DNA of 64,000 nt from Paraconexibacter antarcticus. GTDB taxonomy: Bacteria; Actinomycetota; Thermoleophilia; Solirubrobacterales; Solirubrobacteraceae. Below, in pieces: positions 26,312 to 34,637 of this stretch. How positions within the stretch are numbered: position 1 is the stretch's first letter; each line of letters begins with the position of its first letter. The translations under genes were made by a program, and so were the position numbers. Location: NCBI RefSeq assembly GCF_024220175.1, contig NZ_CP098502.1:3786514-3850513 (forward strand), given 5' to 3'. The notes under the pieces were generated by a model that saw only the letters and a program-made list of their open reading frames with translations, did no database searches and was not told where the DNA came from.

Positions 26312-26388
26312 CCCTCTCTGCCAAGGTGACGTGAGACAGGTTCTACCGTTGTATTTACTGAGCCTGAGGGCGAGAACGGACGTGCGTT

Positions 26389-26901
26389 GTGTCGCAGTTC
26401 TCTGCAGGGATGAAGGACGAGCTGGAGGGTTCCGCCGGCGGTGTGCCGGAGGGAGCCGAAGGCGAGCGTAGGCACATCGCCGGCGGCGCGTCGTCGCTGG
26501 TGGGGGTCCCGGATCCCGAGCTCGTGCCGCGGGCGACGCGCCGCAGGTTCACCGCGGCGTACAAGCTGAAGATCGTGCTCGCCGCCGAGGCGTGCACCAA
26601 GCCCGGCGAGATCGGCGAGGTGCTGCGCCGCGAGGGCTTGTACTCCTCGCTGCTGACGGAGTGGCGGCGGGCCCGCGACAGCGGCGCGCTCGGGGCGCTG
26701 GAGCCTCGCCAGCGTGGCCCCAAGCCGCCGAGCGCCGAGCGGATGGAGAACGCGGCGCTGCGTCGCCAGCTGGAGCGCTCGCAGGCCGATCTGGTGACGG
26801 CGCGTCGGGTGATCGAGGTGCAGGGAAACGTCTCCGCGCTCTTGGAAGAACTGCTGGCCAAGAGCGCGCCGGAGACCGACGAGCAGCCGCCGCGATCATG
26901 A
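26389..26901 (+). CDS. IS3-family transposase OrfA (copy C)
   Basis: This 170-residue HTH subunit is identical to that of copies A and D. Confidence 0.9.
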   Translation: MSQFSAGMKDELEGSAGGVPEGAEGERRHIAGGASSLVGVPDPELVPRATRRRFTAAYKLKIVLAAEACTKPGEIGEVLRREGLYSSLLTEWRRARDSGALGALEPRQRGPKPPSAERMENAALRRQLERSQADLVTARRVIEVQGNVSALLEELLAKSAPETDEQPPRS

Positions 26902-27908
26902 TCGATCAGGCCGTCATTGAGATCGAGCCGCTGGTCGGCATCCTGCCCGCGTGCCGCGCCCTCGGCGCGTCCAGGGCGTCGTTGTATCGCCGACGCAGCC
27001 CGCCGCCCGCGCGCGCGTCAGTGCCGCGCAGGCGGCCCGGCCGGGCGCTGTCGGATGAGGAGCGTGCCGCGGTGCTCGAGCAGTTGCACAGCCCGCGCTT
27101 TCAGGACGCCTCCCCTGCCGAGGTCTGGGCGACGCTGCTGGATGAGGGGATCTACCTTGCGTCGCAGCGCACGATGTACCGGATCCTCGCCGCCGAGTAC
27201 GGCGGCGTCACCGAGCGCCGCGCGCAGCTGACCCATCCGCCCTACGCCGCACCGGAACTGCTCGCCGAGCGGCCGAACGAGATTTGGTCCTGGGACATCT
27301 CGAAGTTGAAGGGTCCGGCGAAGTGGACCTACTACTACCTCTACGTCATTCTCGACGTCTACAGCCGCTACGCCGTCGGCTGGACGGTGCAGCACCGCGA
27401 GAACGCGCACCTGGCCAAGGCGCTGATCGGCCAGGCGTGCGAGCAACAGAACATCGTCCGTGGCCAGTTGACGGTGCACGCCGACCGCGGCCCGGCGATG
27501 ACGTCCAAGCCCGTCGCGTTCCTCCTCGCCGACCTCGGCGTCCTGCGCTCGCATAACCGGCCGTACACGTCGACGGACAACCCGTACTCCGAGTCACAGT
27601 TCAAGACGATGAAGTACCGGCCCGGGTTCCCCGCACGGTTCGACCACATCGACCACGCCCGCGCCTTCTGCCGCGACTTCTTCGGCTGGTACCACCACGC
27701 TCACCGCCACGCCGGCATCGGCCTGATGACCCCACACGACGTCCACCACGGCCACGCTCCGGCCGTCCACGCCGCCCGCACCACCGTCCTCGACGCGGCC
27801 TACGCCGCCACGCCCGAACGCTTCGTCCGGCACCCGCCCCGACCGCCCGCGCTGCCGACCGCCGCCTACATCAACAAGCCCAAGCCCGAGGAGCCCGCCG
27901 CTCACTAA
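26898..27908 (+). CDS. IS3-family transposase OrfB (copy C)
   Basis: This 336-residue rve-domain transposase has an intact DDE set and is identical to the other copies. Its ATG overlaps the OrfA stop. Confidence 0.92.
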   Translation: MIDQAVIEIEPLVGILPACRALGASRASLYRRRSPPPARASVPRRRPGRALSDEERAAVLEQLHSPRFQDASPAEVWATLLDEGIYLASQRTMYRILAAEYGGVTERRAQLTHPPYAAPELLAERPNEIWSWDISKLKGPAKWTYYYLYVILDVYSRYAVGWTVQHRENAHLAKALIGQACEQQNIVRGQLTVHADRGPAMTSKPVAFLLADLGVLRSHNRPYTSTDNPYSESQFKTMKYRPGFPARFDHIDHARAFCRDFFGWYHHAHRHAGIGLMTPHDVHHGHAPAVHAARTTVLDAAYAATPERFVRHPPRPPALPTAAYINKPKPEEPAAH

Positions 27909-27948
27909 ATTCGCCCCGACACTGTCTCATCCGGCTTGACAGGTTCCG

Positions 27949-29135
27949 AGTCTCAGCGTCGCGTGCCGGCTACACCCCCCGGCCATCAGCGACGTCGACC
28001 TCGTCTGCCCGCCGCGGCGCGCGACCAACCGCCCCGGCACGCCGTGGCACAGCGCCCGAGTGTCCACATCCACGGCAATCACGTGACCGCGGAGCTCGGC
28101 CCGCCAGCGAACCGTGCCCGCAGGAGTGCCCTGCCCCGGATCATGCGCAGACGCGCTCCCGGTGATCGCGGCAAAGATCACCACTGCCACGCTCACGAGC
28201 CTCCCAACAGCGGGCATCCGCGGCTTCCGCCACGCCGCGAGCGCCAGCCCGGCCATCGACGCCAGCCAGCTGAGCGGGAGCGCCATCGCGGCGCCCGGCA
28301 CGTCACGGCCGAGATGATTGAAGCGCTGACGCACCGGGACGACGAACGCCATCGTCAAGATGCTGATCGCCGTGGCTGTCCTCATCGTGTTCCAACCACG
28401 TCTGGCCGCGAGATCAACGGCTGGTCCGATCACCATCAGCAACGGCAACGCCGGTGAGCGAAAGCCGACGGCGGTCACCGCAAGGCTCACGAGCAGGAAG
28501 AACATCGCGTGGCCGCCGGCTGCGACCGTCGCCGCTGACTTGGCCGGCCACGCGGTCCGGACCAGCCCAAGCGTGATGGACGCCGCGAAGGCGAAGGCGA
28601 CCGGATACCACACGGGCGCGAACTGCGGCACGTCGGTTTCGTACTCGGCGACGGTGAACATTCCCGCAGCGACCACGAGAGATGCTGCGCACGCGGTCAT
28701 CGCCGTGCCCGCGCGTGTGCCGTCGCGCGACTGCAGCAGCATCGCAAACGCCAAGCCCATCGCACCGACGATGCCTAGCATGTGCGGAGGACTCCACAGC
28801 ACCGCATCGCGCCCGAACGCCACATGCCAGACGTTGTCGATCGGAGCGGAGACCATCGTCGCGGCCAACGCAACAGCAGCGAGCCGGAGCGAGCGGTCAG
28901 CGAGAGCTTGATGCCAGCCGTCCCGTCTGGCTCGTTGAAACGCGATGCCCGCGAGGGCAGACCCCGCTGACGCGATCCCCGCGTAGATGGCGAGATGCGG
29001 CGCGATGAAGAAGCTGTCCCGACCGCGTTCGGTGTGCCACGCGTCATCCCAGTAGCCGCCGGCGAGAGCAACCGCGGCGGCCAGCAGAAAGCTGGCTTGC
29101 ATGACTCGCAGGACGACTGCGAATGATTGATCCAT
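27949..29135 (-). pseudogene. multi-pass membrane protein, N-terminal part, split by IS copy C
   Basis: The start is the ATG at 29135 (MDQSFAVVLRVMQ). About 395 residues precede the IS. Ten or so transmembrane helices are visible, with GGYWDDAWHTERGRDSFFIA and SAPIDNVWHVAFGRD (His/Asp-rich loops), then SPPHMLGIVGAMGLAF. A short extracytoplasmic region follows (SAHDPGQGTPAGTVRW, then AELRGHVIAVDVD). In frame with 26059-26311 the restored protein would be about 480 residues. The family is not firmly recognised; metal or copper handling is possible. The gene is divergent from a TetR regulator, with an operator between. Confidence 0.75.
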
Positions 29136-29145
29136 GATGCGGTAT

Positions 29146-29173
29146 TGCAACATAGATGTTGCATTTGTGCAAC
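29146..29173. promoter_or_regulatory. TetR-type operator
   Basis: TGCAAC-ATAGAT-GTTGCA (29146-29163) is a perfect palindrome, followed by a further TGCAAC half-site at 29168-29173. It lies between the divergent membrane-protein and TetR genes. Confidence 0.6.
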
Positions 29174-29196
29174 CCCGACGCTATAAGCTCTTCGAG

Positions 29197-29778
29197 ATGA
29201 ACGGCGGGTTGACCACGGCTCTGCTCGATGGCGCGCGCGACGCGTTCGCCCGTCACGGGTACGCGCGCTGCACTCTCGAACAGATTGCTGCAGCCGCCGG
29301 CGTCTCACGCGTGACCCTGCACCGGCGGGGGATCAGCAAGCGCGTGCTGCTCGCCGCCTTGGCCGAACGGGCGACCACCGACTATCAGGCCGCGATGTGG
29401 CCGGTGCTCATCAGCAACCAAGCACCCCCCGAGCGCCTACATCGCGCGATCGACGTGCTCATCGAGCAGGCGGAACGACATATGGCCGTGCTTGTCGCGC
29501 TCGGTGCGCAGAGCGACGAGATCTTCCACGAGCCGGGCGACCACGTGGACACCACGCGATCGGTCTTCACCGAACCGCTCGAGCGCATCCTGGATGACGG
29601 TCGCGCCGACGGGTCGCTGCGAGCCGAGGATCCGGCTGAGGTCGCCACGGCGTTGTTCAACACCGTCGGCTGGTCATACATCCACCTGCGCACCGGTCAC
29701 CGCTGGGGCCCCGATCGGGCGGCTGCCAGCGTCCGCGAGACGGTCCTGCATGGCGTTCTACGTACCGTCCGCGATTGA
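29197..29778 (+). CDS. TetR/AcrR-family regulator
   Basis: This is a 193-residue protein from the ATG at 29197. The N-terminal HTH has DAFARHGYARCTLEQIAAAA and GVSRVTLHRR, the standard TetR pattern. An all-helical ligand-binding domain of about 140 residues follows. A -10-like TATAAG lies nine bases upstream of the ATG. It probably represses itself and the divergent membrane gene through the TGCAAC palindrome. The ligand is unknown. Confidence 0.88.
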   Translation: MNGGLTTALLDGARDAFARHGYARCTLEQIAAAAGVSRVTLHRRGISKRVLLAALAERATTDYQAAMWPVLISNQAPPERLHRAIDVLIEQAERHMAVLVALGAQSDEIFHEPGDHVDTTRSVFTEPLERILDDGRADGSLRAEDPAEVATALFNTVGWSYIHLRTGHRWGPDRAAASVRETVLHGVLRTVRD

Positions 29779-29871
29779 TCTCCGTCCGGCAGGGCTACCG
29801 AGCGACGCCCGCCCACAGCCCCTGACCACGGCGCCCAGTCAGGGTGTGTGGCCCGTCGGCGCGCGGCGCTT

Positions 29872-30957
29872 CTACAGCCCCGGCGGATGGGAGACGCCGT
29901 ACCCGCTCGTCGAGCGTGAGGACGCGTGCCAACGGCTGCCGTCCTTGTCAACGCCGGACGTGTCGAAGCGCAGCCCGGCCACCACCATGTACGCGTGCCC
30001 CGTGTTGCCGTACAGCGTCACCCACTGCCCCGGGCCTGGGTCACCCCACGAGGGGAAGTCGCTTGAGACCAGCGGGTTCTCCAGCAAGTCACCTCCCCAC
30101 AAGACGTAGCTCATGCTCCCGGAGCAGTCATAACCTCTGTCGTTCGGGAAGTTCGCGTGTCCGCCGCCATAGATGTACGGGGTCTTCGCGATCTTGTTGC
30201 CGGCGGCGATCATCCGCTTGACGACATCCGGGGCGTCGGCCGGGGCGATCGCCAGGCCGTCGCTGCCGACGGTTGCGGTGATGCCCCGCCCGAGCGTCGG
30301 TGGCGTGGCACCAACTCGGGCGCCGCCGCCGGCCCGGACCAGCCCGCGCAGCACGTCGATGTCCGCCCGATCAACGAGTTCGTCGACGGCCAGCGTGTTG
30401 GCCGCTTCGAAGGCTTTGAGCGCGGTGAGCGTTCCGTCGCCGAACTCGCCGTCCACGGTGGCGGTGAAGCCGGCACGACCGAGGAAGTCCTGCAGCACCT
30501 TCACGTCGTGGCCGCTCATCCCTGGGCGCAGCGGGATGCGATCTCCGAGGCTCTTGGCGCTCGACGAGCCGGTGGCGGAGCCGGACCCGCCGTATCGCGC
30601 TGCGCCGCCGCTTGGTGCGGCACTGCGTAGCGCGGCGATCGTCTTCTTGCCCGCGGCACCGGAGGCTTCCAGCCCGGCTGCCTTCTGGAAGCGCCGGACC
30701 GCCTGCCGGGTCGCGTCCCCAAAACGGCCGTCGACCGCTGTCTCGACCCCGGCCTGAACCAGCAGCTGCTGCAGCTGCGTCACGTCCGCGCCACGATCCC
30801 CGACACGAAGCGATCGCTGTCCGAGCCGCGACGCGGCCTGCGCCGACGGGATGACAAGGACCGCGGGCCCGACGGCCGCCGCGATCGCTGCCACACAGAG
30901 GGCCCTCATCACACGTGCGGCGAGCGTCCGTCGCGCGCGGCTTTCCAGTTCCCGCAT
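29872..30957 (-). CDS. secreted NlpC/P60-like hydrolase with two peptidoglycan-binding domains
   Basis: The start at the ATG at 30957 is chosen because an earlier open frame runs through the riboswitch. The signal peptide is ALCVAAIAAAVGPAVLVIPS, cut near AQA. Two PG_binding_1 domains follow: GDRGADVTQLQQLLVQAG with DGRFGDATRQAVRRFQ, and GMSGHDVKVLQDFLGRAG with DGEFGDGTLTALKAFE. The C-terminal domain has the presumed catalytic Cys in GYDCSGSMSYVLW and His in NTGHAYMVVAG. It should cut peptidoglycan stem peptides. A c-di-AMP riboswitch precedes it. Confidence 0.85.
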   Translation of the reverse strand: MRELESRARRTLAARVMRALCVAAIAAAVGPAVLVIPSAQAASRLGQRSLRVGDRGADVTQLQQLLVQAGVETAVDGRFGDATRQAVRRFQKAAGLEASGAAGKKTIAALRSAAPSGGAARYGGSGSATGSSSAKSLGDRIPLRPGMSGHDVKVLQDFLGRAGFTATVDGEFGDGTLTALKAFEAANTLAVDELVDRADIDVLRGLVRAGGGARVGATPPTLGRGITATVGSDGLAIAPADAPDVVKRMIAAGNKIAKTPYIYGGGHANFPNDRGYDCSGSMSYVLWGGDLLENPLVSSDFPSWGDPGPGQWVTLYGNTGHAYMVVAGLRFDTSGVDKDGSRWHASSRSTSGYGVSHPPGL

Positions 30958-30984
30958 CGATGATGGCACGTCCGCAACCCTCTT

Positions 30985-31136
30985 TCGTTGGCCTACGGGG
31001 TTAGCTGACGGACTCGGGCAGAAAGACATGCCCTACCCCACACGTAGTGGTGATTCGCCCCACGGCCAACTCCGTCGCAGCGGACCTGACCGAATGGTTC
31101 CCCCGATCCACACACCCCAGAGGGTTGGCGGATTCG
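30985..31136 (-). ncRNA. ydaO/yuaA c-di-AMP riboswitch (second copy)
   Basis: Read on the reverse strand, the conserved blocks appear in order: ATCGGGGGAACCATTC, GGGGCGAATCA, a variable stem, then CCCGAGTCCGTCAGCTAACC and the closing GTAGGCCAAC. It precedes a secreted NlpC/P60-like hydrolase, the usual target in actinobacteria. The upstream promoter region contains a CCTAC half-site like that at 24588. Confidence 0.9.
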
Positions 31137-31240
31137 GCATTTACTCTGACGAGATGTAGGAGGTTAGCGAATCGTGCACGATCCGGTGCACGGAGCTGTC
31201 AGCTGCTCGCGCCGCAGCCCAAAAGGCTGGTCGTCGCCGC

Positions 31241-31501
31241 TCAGCGACCGGACGGGGCCGCCGGCATCGTCATGCCCGGCATCGCGCCCCCCGACGTGCC
31301 TTGCCCAGTCGAGGTCCGTGGCATCGACATACCCGGCACGGGTCCTTTGTCCGAACTCGAGAGCATCGGAACGAGCGAGGCCACGACGACTGCGACGAAG
31401 ACGAGAGCGAGCGCGAGCGTCGCGTATCTCATCACTCGCCGCTGACCAGCACCGTCCGGCGCGTCGGGCGGCCCCGTCTCGGCAATCGAGGGTTCGTCCA
31501 T
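31241..31501 (-). CDS. small Met-rich single-pass membrane protein
   Basis: This is an 86-residue protein with a TATTCT -10 box six bases before the ATG (leaderless). The N-terminal cytoplasmic part is acidic. One transmembrane helix (ATLALALVFVAVVVASLVPM) is followed by an extracytoplasmic tail with two Met motifs, PVPGMSMPR and MPGMTMP. Met-x-Met clusters often bind Cu(I), so a copper role is possible. It shares a divergent promoter, and the palindrome at 31514, with the coiled-coil gene. Confidence 0.6.
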   Translation of the reverse strand: MDEPSIAETGPPDAPDGAGQRRVMRYATLALALVFVAVVVASLVPMLSSSDKGPVPGMSMPRTSTGQGTSGGAMPGMTMPAAPSGR

Positions 31502-31507
31502 GCGACG

Positions 31508-31513
31508 AGAATA
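31508..31513 (-). promoter_or_regulatory. -10 box of a leaderless promoter
   Basis: On the reverse strand TATTCT ends six bases before the ATG at 31501. It directly abuts the palindrome at 31514-31528. Confidence 0.4.
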
Positions 31514-31528
31514 CCTACTCTATGTAGG
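31514..31528. promoter_or_regulatory. palindrome CCTAC-N5-GTAGG
   Basis: CCTAC-TCTAT-GTAGG has the same spacing and core as the site at 24588. It lies between the Met-rich protein gene and the coiled-coil hydrolase gene. Confidence 0.5.
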
Positions 31529-31640
31529 AGCCACGGAACCGTCATCCGTTCGTACCGTCAGCAGGTGCGCGCGCCGGCCGTCAGGTACTGACGCTCTGCA
31601 TCCGTCGTTGCGAAGTTTGACGCTCTGTAGGAGTTCGGTC

Positions 31641-31646
31641 TACGGT
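31641..31646 (+). promoter_or_regulatory. -10 box of a leaderless promoter
   Basis: TACGGT ends six bases before the ATG at 31653. A direct repeat TGACGCTCTG occurs twice in the 70 bases upstream. Confidence 0.4.
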
Positions 31647-31652
31647 GAAGCC

Positions 31653-32525
31653 ATGCGCCGCCTCGGGCTTCTCGTGGCGGGCGTGGTTCTGCCTGTCCTG
31701 CTGTGGTCACTGCTTCCGGTGCCTTCCACCGCCACGTCGACCCCGCCCAGCCTCACCGCTGTCCAGCGCCGCCTTCAAGCGGCCGAGCAACAGCTATCGC
31801 GGCGTCGTGGTCGGGAGCAACTACTCACCACGCAACTAGCAGGCCTGACGTCCCGAGTCCGTCGGTTACAGGGCCATGTCGGCAGGCTCTCCCAGCGTGA
31901 GCACGTTGTGCAGGTCGAGCTTGACCGCAAGCAGGCGGCCCTCGCCGCGACCCAGCGCTCGCTGCGCCGCCAGCGGGCGAGGCGGACCCGCCTTCGGTCA
32001 CGGCTGCGCGTCGTCCGTCGCTCCCTGGCGCAGCGACTGGTCGAGCTCTACGAGGCCGATCGCCCGGACCTGATCACCGTGGTCTTGAACTCGACCGGGT
32101 TCGCAGATCTGTTGGAGCGGATGGACTTTCTCAGTCTCGTCGCTGACCAAGACCGCGGGATCACGATCAAGGTGCGTAGAGCGCACGAGGAAGCGGCCGC
32201 TCTGGCGCACACACTCTCGGGCCTTGAGGTCCGTCAGCACACGCTCACGAACGTCGTCCTCGCCCGACGCGACAGCATCGCACGCGCACGTCGCAGACTC
32301 TTGCTGGCTCGAGACACCCTCGACGGTGCCAGAACGGCCAAGCGCGACGCACTGGCCGGCGTGCGTGTCTCGCGTGACCACGTCCAGCGTGAAGTCAGCG
32401 ACCTACGTACCGCACAAGCGAGAATCCAACGCACGCTCCGCCGCGCCCAGGCAACGAATTTCAGCGCACCTTCCGCGCTTCCCGCCGGCCCCGTCCGGGG
32501 GTCCGGCGGCGGACCCATGATCTGA
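31653..32525 (+). pseudogene. coiled-coil peptidoglycan hydrolase truncated by an IS3 element
   Basis: 290 residues remain. An N-terminal signal peptide (LLVAGVVLPVLLWSLLPV) is followed by long coiled coils and the PcsB-type core (LVELYEADRPDLITVVLNST, then GFADLLERMDFLSLVA). The sequence ends GPVRGSGGGPMI. In relatives this Gly/Pro linker leads straight into an M23 domain, but here the stop codon comes from the IS end (TGA at 32523-32525). No M23 remnant is found beyond the IS. The remaining part lacks a catalytic domain. Confidence 0.75.
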
Positions 32526-32593
32526 GCCGTCCCGGGATCGACGGGGACTTCTGAAACAGGCATTCGGTCTGTTGAGAGGAAGTACGTGGTCAT

Positions 32594-32896
32594 ATGGCTC
32601 GTGGAAGGAAGTACCCGCCGGAGTTGCGTGAGCGGGCCGTCAAGACGGTGCTGGAGTCCGGGCGTCCGATCGCGCAGGTCGCCCGCGACCTGGACGTGCA
32701 CAAGGAGTCGCTTCGGAACTGGGTGCGGCTCGCCGAGGCCGACGCCGGAACGCGCAGCGACGTGCTGAACACGGTCGAGCGCGACCGGATGCGTCTGCTC
32801 GAACGTGAGGTCAAGGAACTGCGGCGGCAGAACGAGATCCTCAAGGCCGCTTCGGTGTTTTTCGCCAAGGAGCTCGACGGGACCCCGCGGAGGTGA
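32594..32896 (+). CDS. IS3-family transposase OrfA
   Basis: This is a 100-residue HTH_Tnp_1 protein. GRKYPPELRERAVKTVLESG and IAQVARDLDVHKESLRNWV form the HTH. LLEREVKELRRQNEILKAAS is the leucine-zipper-like helix. It overlaps orfB by four bases (GTGA). Confidence 0.92.
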   Translation: MARGRKYPPELRERAVKTVLESGRPIAQVARDLDVHKESLRNWVRLAEADAGTRSDVLNTVERDRMRLLEREVKELRRQNEILKAASVFFAKELDGTPRR

Positions 32897-33783
32897 GCGC
32901 CTTCATCGAAAAGCAGCGGGCGGCCGGCTTCGCTGTCGAGCTCACCTGCCGCACCCTCGGGACCTCGCCCTCGGCGTTCTACCAGCGCGCGACCGGGGTG
33001 TTGTCGACCCGCGCGCAGGAAGACGCCGTGTTGCTCGAGCAAATCCGGGCGGTGTACCGCGCCAACTACGAGGCGTACGGATCGCTGCGCGTGTGGAAGG
33101 CGCTGCGCCGTCAGGGCGTGCAGGTCGGCCGCGGCCGCGTTGAGCGGCTCATGGCAGCGGACGGTCTGATCGGGGCCAAGCGCCGCGGCCGAGCGTGGAA
33201 GACCACGGTCGCTGACCCGGCCGGCTCAGGGCGACCGGACCTGGTCAACCGCCAGTTCACCGCGACCCGGCCGGACGCGCTGTGGATCGCCGACTTCACG
33301 TATCTAAAGTCGTGGGAGGGCGTGGGGTTCTTCAGCTTCGTCCTTGACGTCTACTCCCGCCGGGTCGTCGGCTGGCAGCTCGCCGGCCACATGCGCACCG
33401 ACCTCGTGCTCGACGCGCTGAAGATGGCCTTGGGCACCCGCCGACACGGCGCCGATCTACAACTTATCCATCATTCGGACAGGGGATCGCAATACACGAG
33501 CTTCGACTTCACCCAAGCGCTCCTGGACAACGACGTGCTCGGCTCGCTCGGCTCGACCGGTGACGCGTACGACAACGCGATGGCCGAGAGCTTCGTGGAC
33601 AGCTTCAAGACCGAGCTGATCCGCGACCGCGTCTGGCAAACCCGCACCCAACTGGAGCTCGCCGTTGTGGAGTGGGTCGGCTGGTACAACCACGACCGCC
33701 TGCACTCCGCGATCGGTCACATCCCGCCCGTCGAATTCGAGACCCTCTACGCGATACGGTCCGGCTCACCCCTCTCCCACTGA
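32893..33783 (+). CDS. IS3-family transposase OrfB
   Basis: This 296-residue rve-domain protein has a GTG start overlapping orfA. Catalytic residues lie in LWIADFTYLKSWEG (D), HHSDRGSQYTSFDF (D) and YDNAMAESFVDSFKTEL (E). It appears complete. Confidence 0.93.
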   Translation: MSAFIEKQRAAGFAVELTCRTLGTSPSAFYQRATGVLSTRAQEDAVLLEQIRAVYRANYEAYGSLRVWKALRRQGVQVGRGRVERLMAADGLIGAKRRGRAWKTTVADPAGSGRPDLVNRQFTATRPDALWIADFTYLKSWEGVGFFSFVLDVYSRRVVGWQLAGHMRTDLVLDALKMALGTRRHGADLQLIHHSDRGSQYTSFDFTQALLDNDVLGSLGSTGDAYDNAMAESFVDSFKTELIRDRVWQTRTQLELAVVEWVGWYNHDRLHSAIGHIPPVEFETLYAIRSGSPLSH

Positions 33784-33834
33784 CGAGAGAGGAAACCCAA
33801 ACAACAAGTCTCCGTGAAACCGGGACGGCTCAGA

Positions 33835-34637
33835 ACGACGTCATCGACGGCGCACGGCGGGCACCCCCGATGGTTTCCCCGGGGGAAACCTCGGGCTGCC
33901 GCTCAGCCCCGTATCCATCGGGGTTAGTGGTCCCTCCCTGTGCCTGACCACCCGCTCCCACCATGAACTTCGTCCAGGGTGAGAGCAGGTGGTCAGACCC
34001 AGTCCGGGACCACACCGAGATAGAGCACGGGGCTGAGCGGCAGCCAGGTGGTGGAGGGACAGCCAGGCGTCCTTGAAGACGTGGGAGAAGGGCTTTCCGG
34101 GTAAGGCGGAACGAACAACGGCGGAGAGCTCTGAGGCGCGGTGCGGGCGAGACGCGGGGCCGGCGGAGGAGCAGGTGCCGGACGGCAAGCCGGAGCGATC
34201 GGCTCGCTCGGGCAACTCGGCTCCGCGGTGCAGGTCGCGGCGGACGACGCAGACCAGCGTCGGCACGAAATACCGAAACTTGGGTGCGTAATATTGCGAG
34301 CAACAAAGCTTGCTCGCGATTCGGCAGTACAGGCGCGAGCAGAGCGATACAGACGGTCGTGAGCGTGCGATGGAGTGGTCGTTGCAGCCTGACGGGCAGC
34401 GTCGGCCGCCGGCCTCACGCAAAGCTCGGTCACGTGCATGCGCGCGAGCTTCGGCGCTACGTCCGAGCGAGTCGCAGAGCATCGCCTGCGCGCGTCGCCG
34501 GCTCAGCTGCCGGTCCGGCCCGGTGCGCTTCCTCCCACGCGGGTGCAGCACTTTCACCAGCAGATAGTCCGCTGCCCTCCTCCGTGAGGTAGCCGACGAC
34601 GGCGGTTCGCCGCCTGCTGCAGCCATACAGTTCGACC
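33835..34637. other. no convincing gene; contains a long imperfect palindrome
   Basis: The open frames here give Cys-, Arg- and Pro-rich translations that look non-coding. From about 33894 to 34045 the two halves are an inverted duplication with arms of roughly 68 bases. The outer 19 bases (33894-33912 and 34027-34045) are perfectly complementary, and the inner parts share TGACCACC against GGTGGTCA. A separate hairpin (GGTTTCCCC against GGGGGAAACC) lies at 33873-33891. The origin is unknown; it may be a non-autonomous element or paired element ends. Confidence 0.5.
34626..34631 (+). promoter_or_regulatory. -10 box of a leaderless promoter
   Basis: TACAGT ends six bases before the ATG at 34638. 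Confidence 0.4.

Larger units (their letters stand above)
26312..27948 (+). mobile_element. IS3-family element, copy C
   Basis: This 1,637-bp copy has the same ends as copies A, B and D. It is flanked by the direct repeat AGT (26309-26311 and 27949-27951), a clean 3-base target duplication. It interrupts a reverse-strand membrane-protein gene, and removing it restores that gene's frame. It is in direct orientation to copy B, with about 9.8 kb of copper and metal genes between them. Confidence 0.93.
32521..33834 (+). mobile_element. IS3-family element (1,314 bp), different from copies A-D
   Basis: Inverted ends share TCTGAGCCGTCCCGG (32521 rightward and 33834 leftward), with further matching GACTT inside. 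It carries orfA and orfB. The flanking triplets (TGA left, ACG right) do not match, so no target duplication is seen and the flanks may have been rearranged. Confidence 0.88.

Noticed and set aside
31158..31627. GTAGGAG at 31158 and 31627 as further full operators
   Set aside because: Only one half of the palindrome is present at each, so they were not listed as separate sites.
33841..34626. 261-codon minus-strand frame
   Set aside because: The translation is rich in Cys, Arg, Ser and Pro with no recognisable domain, and it crosses the long palindrome.
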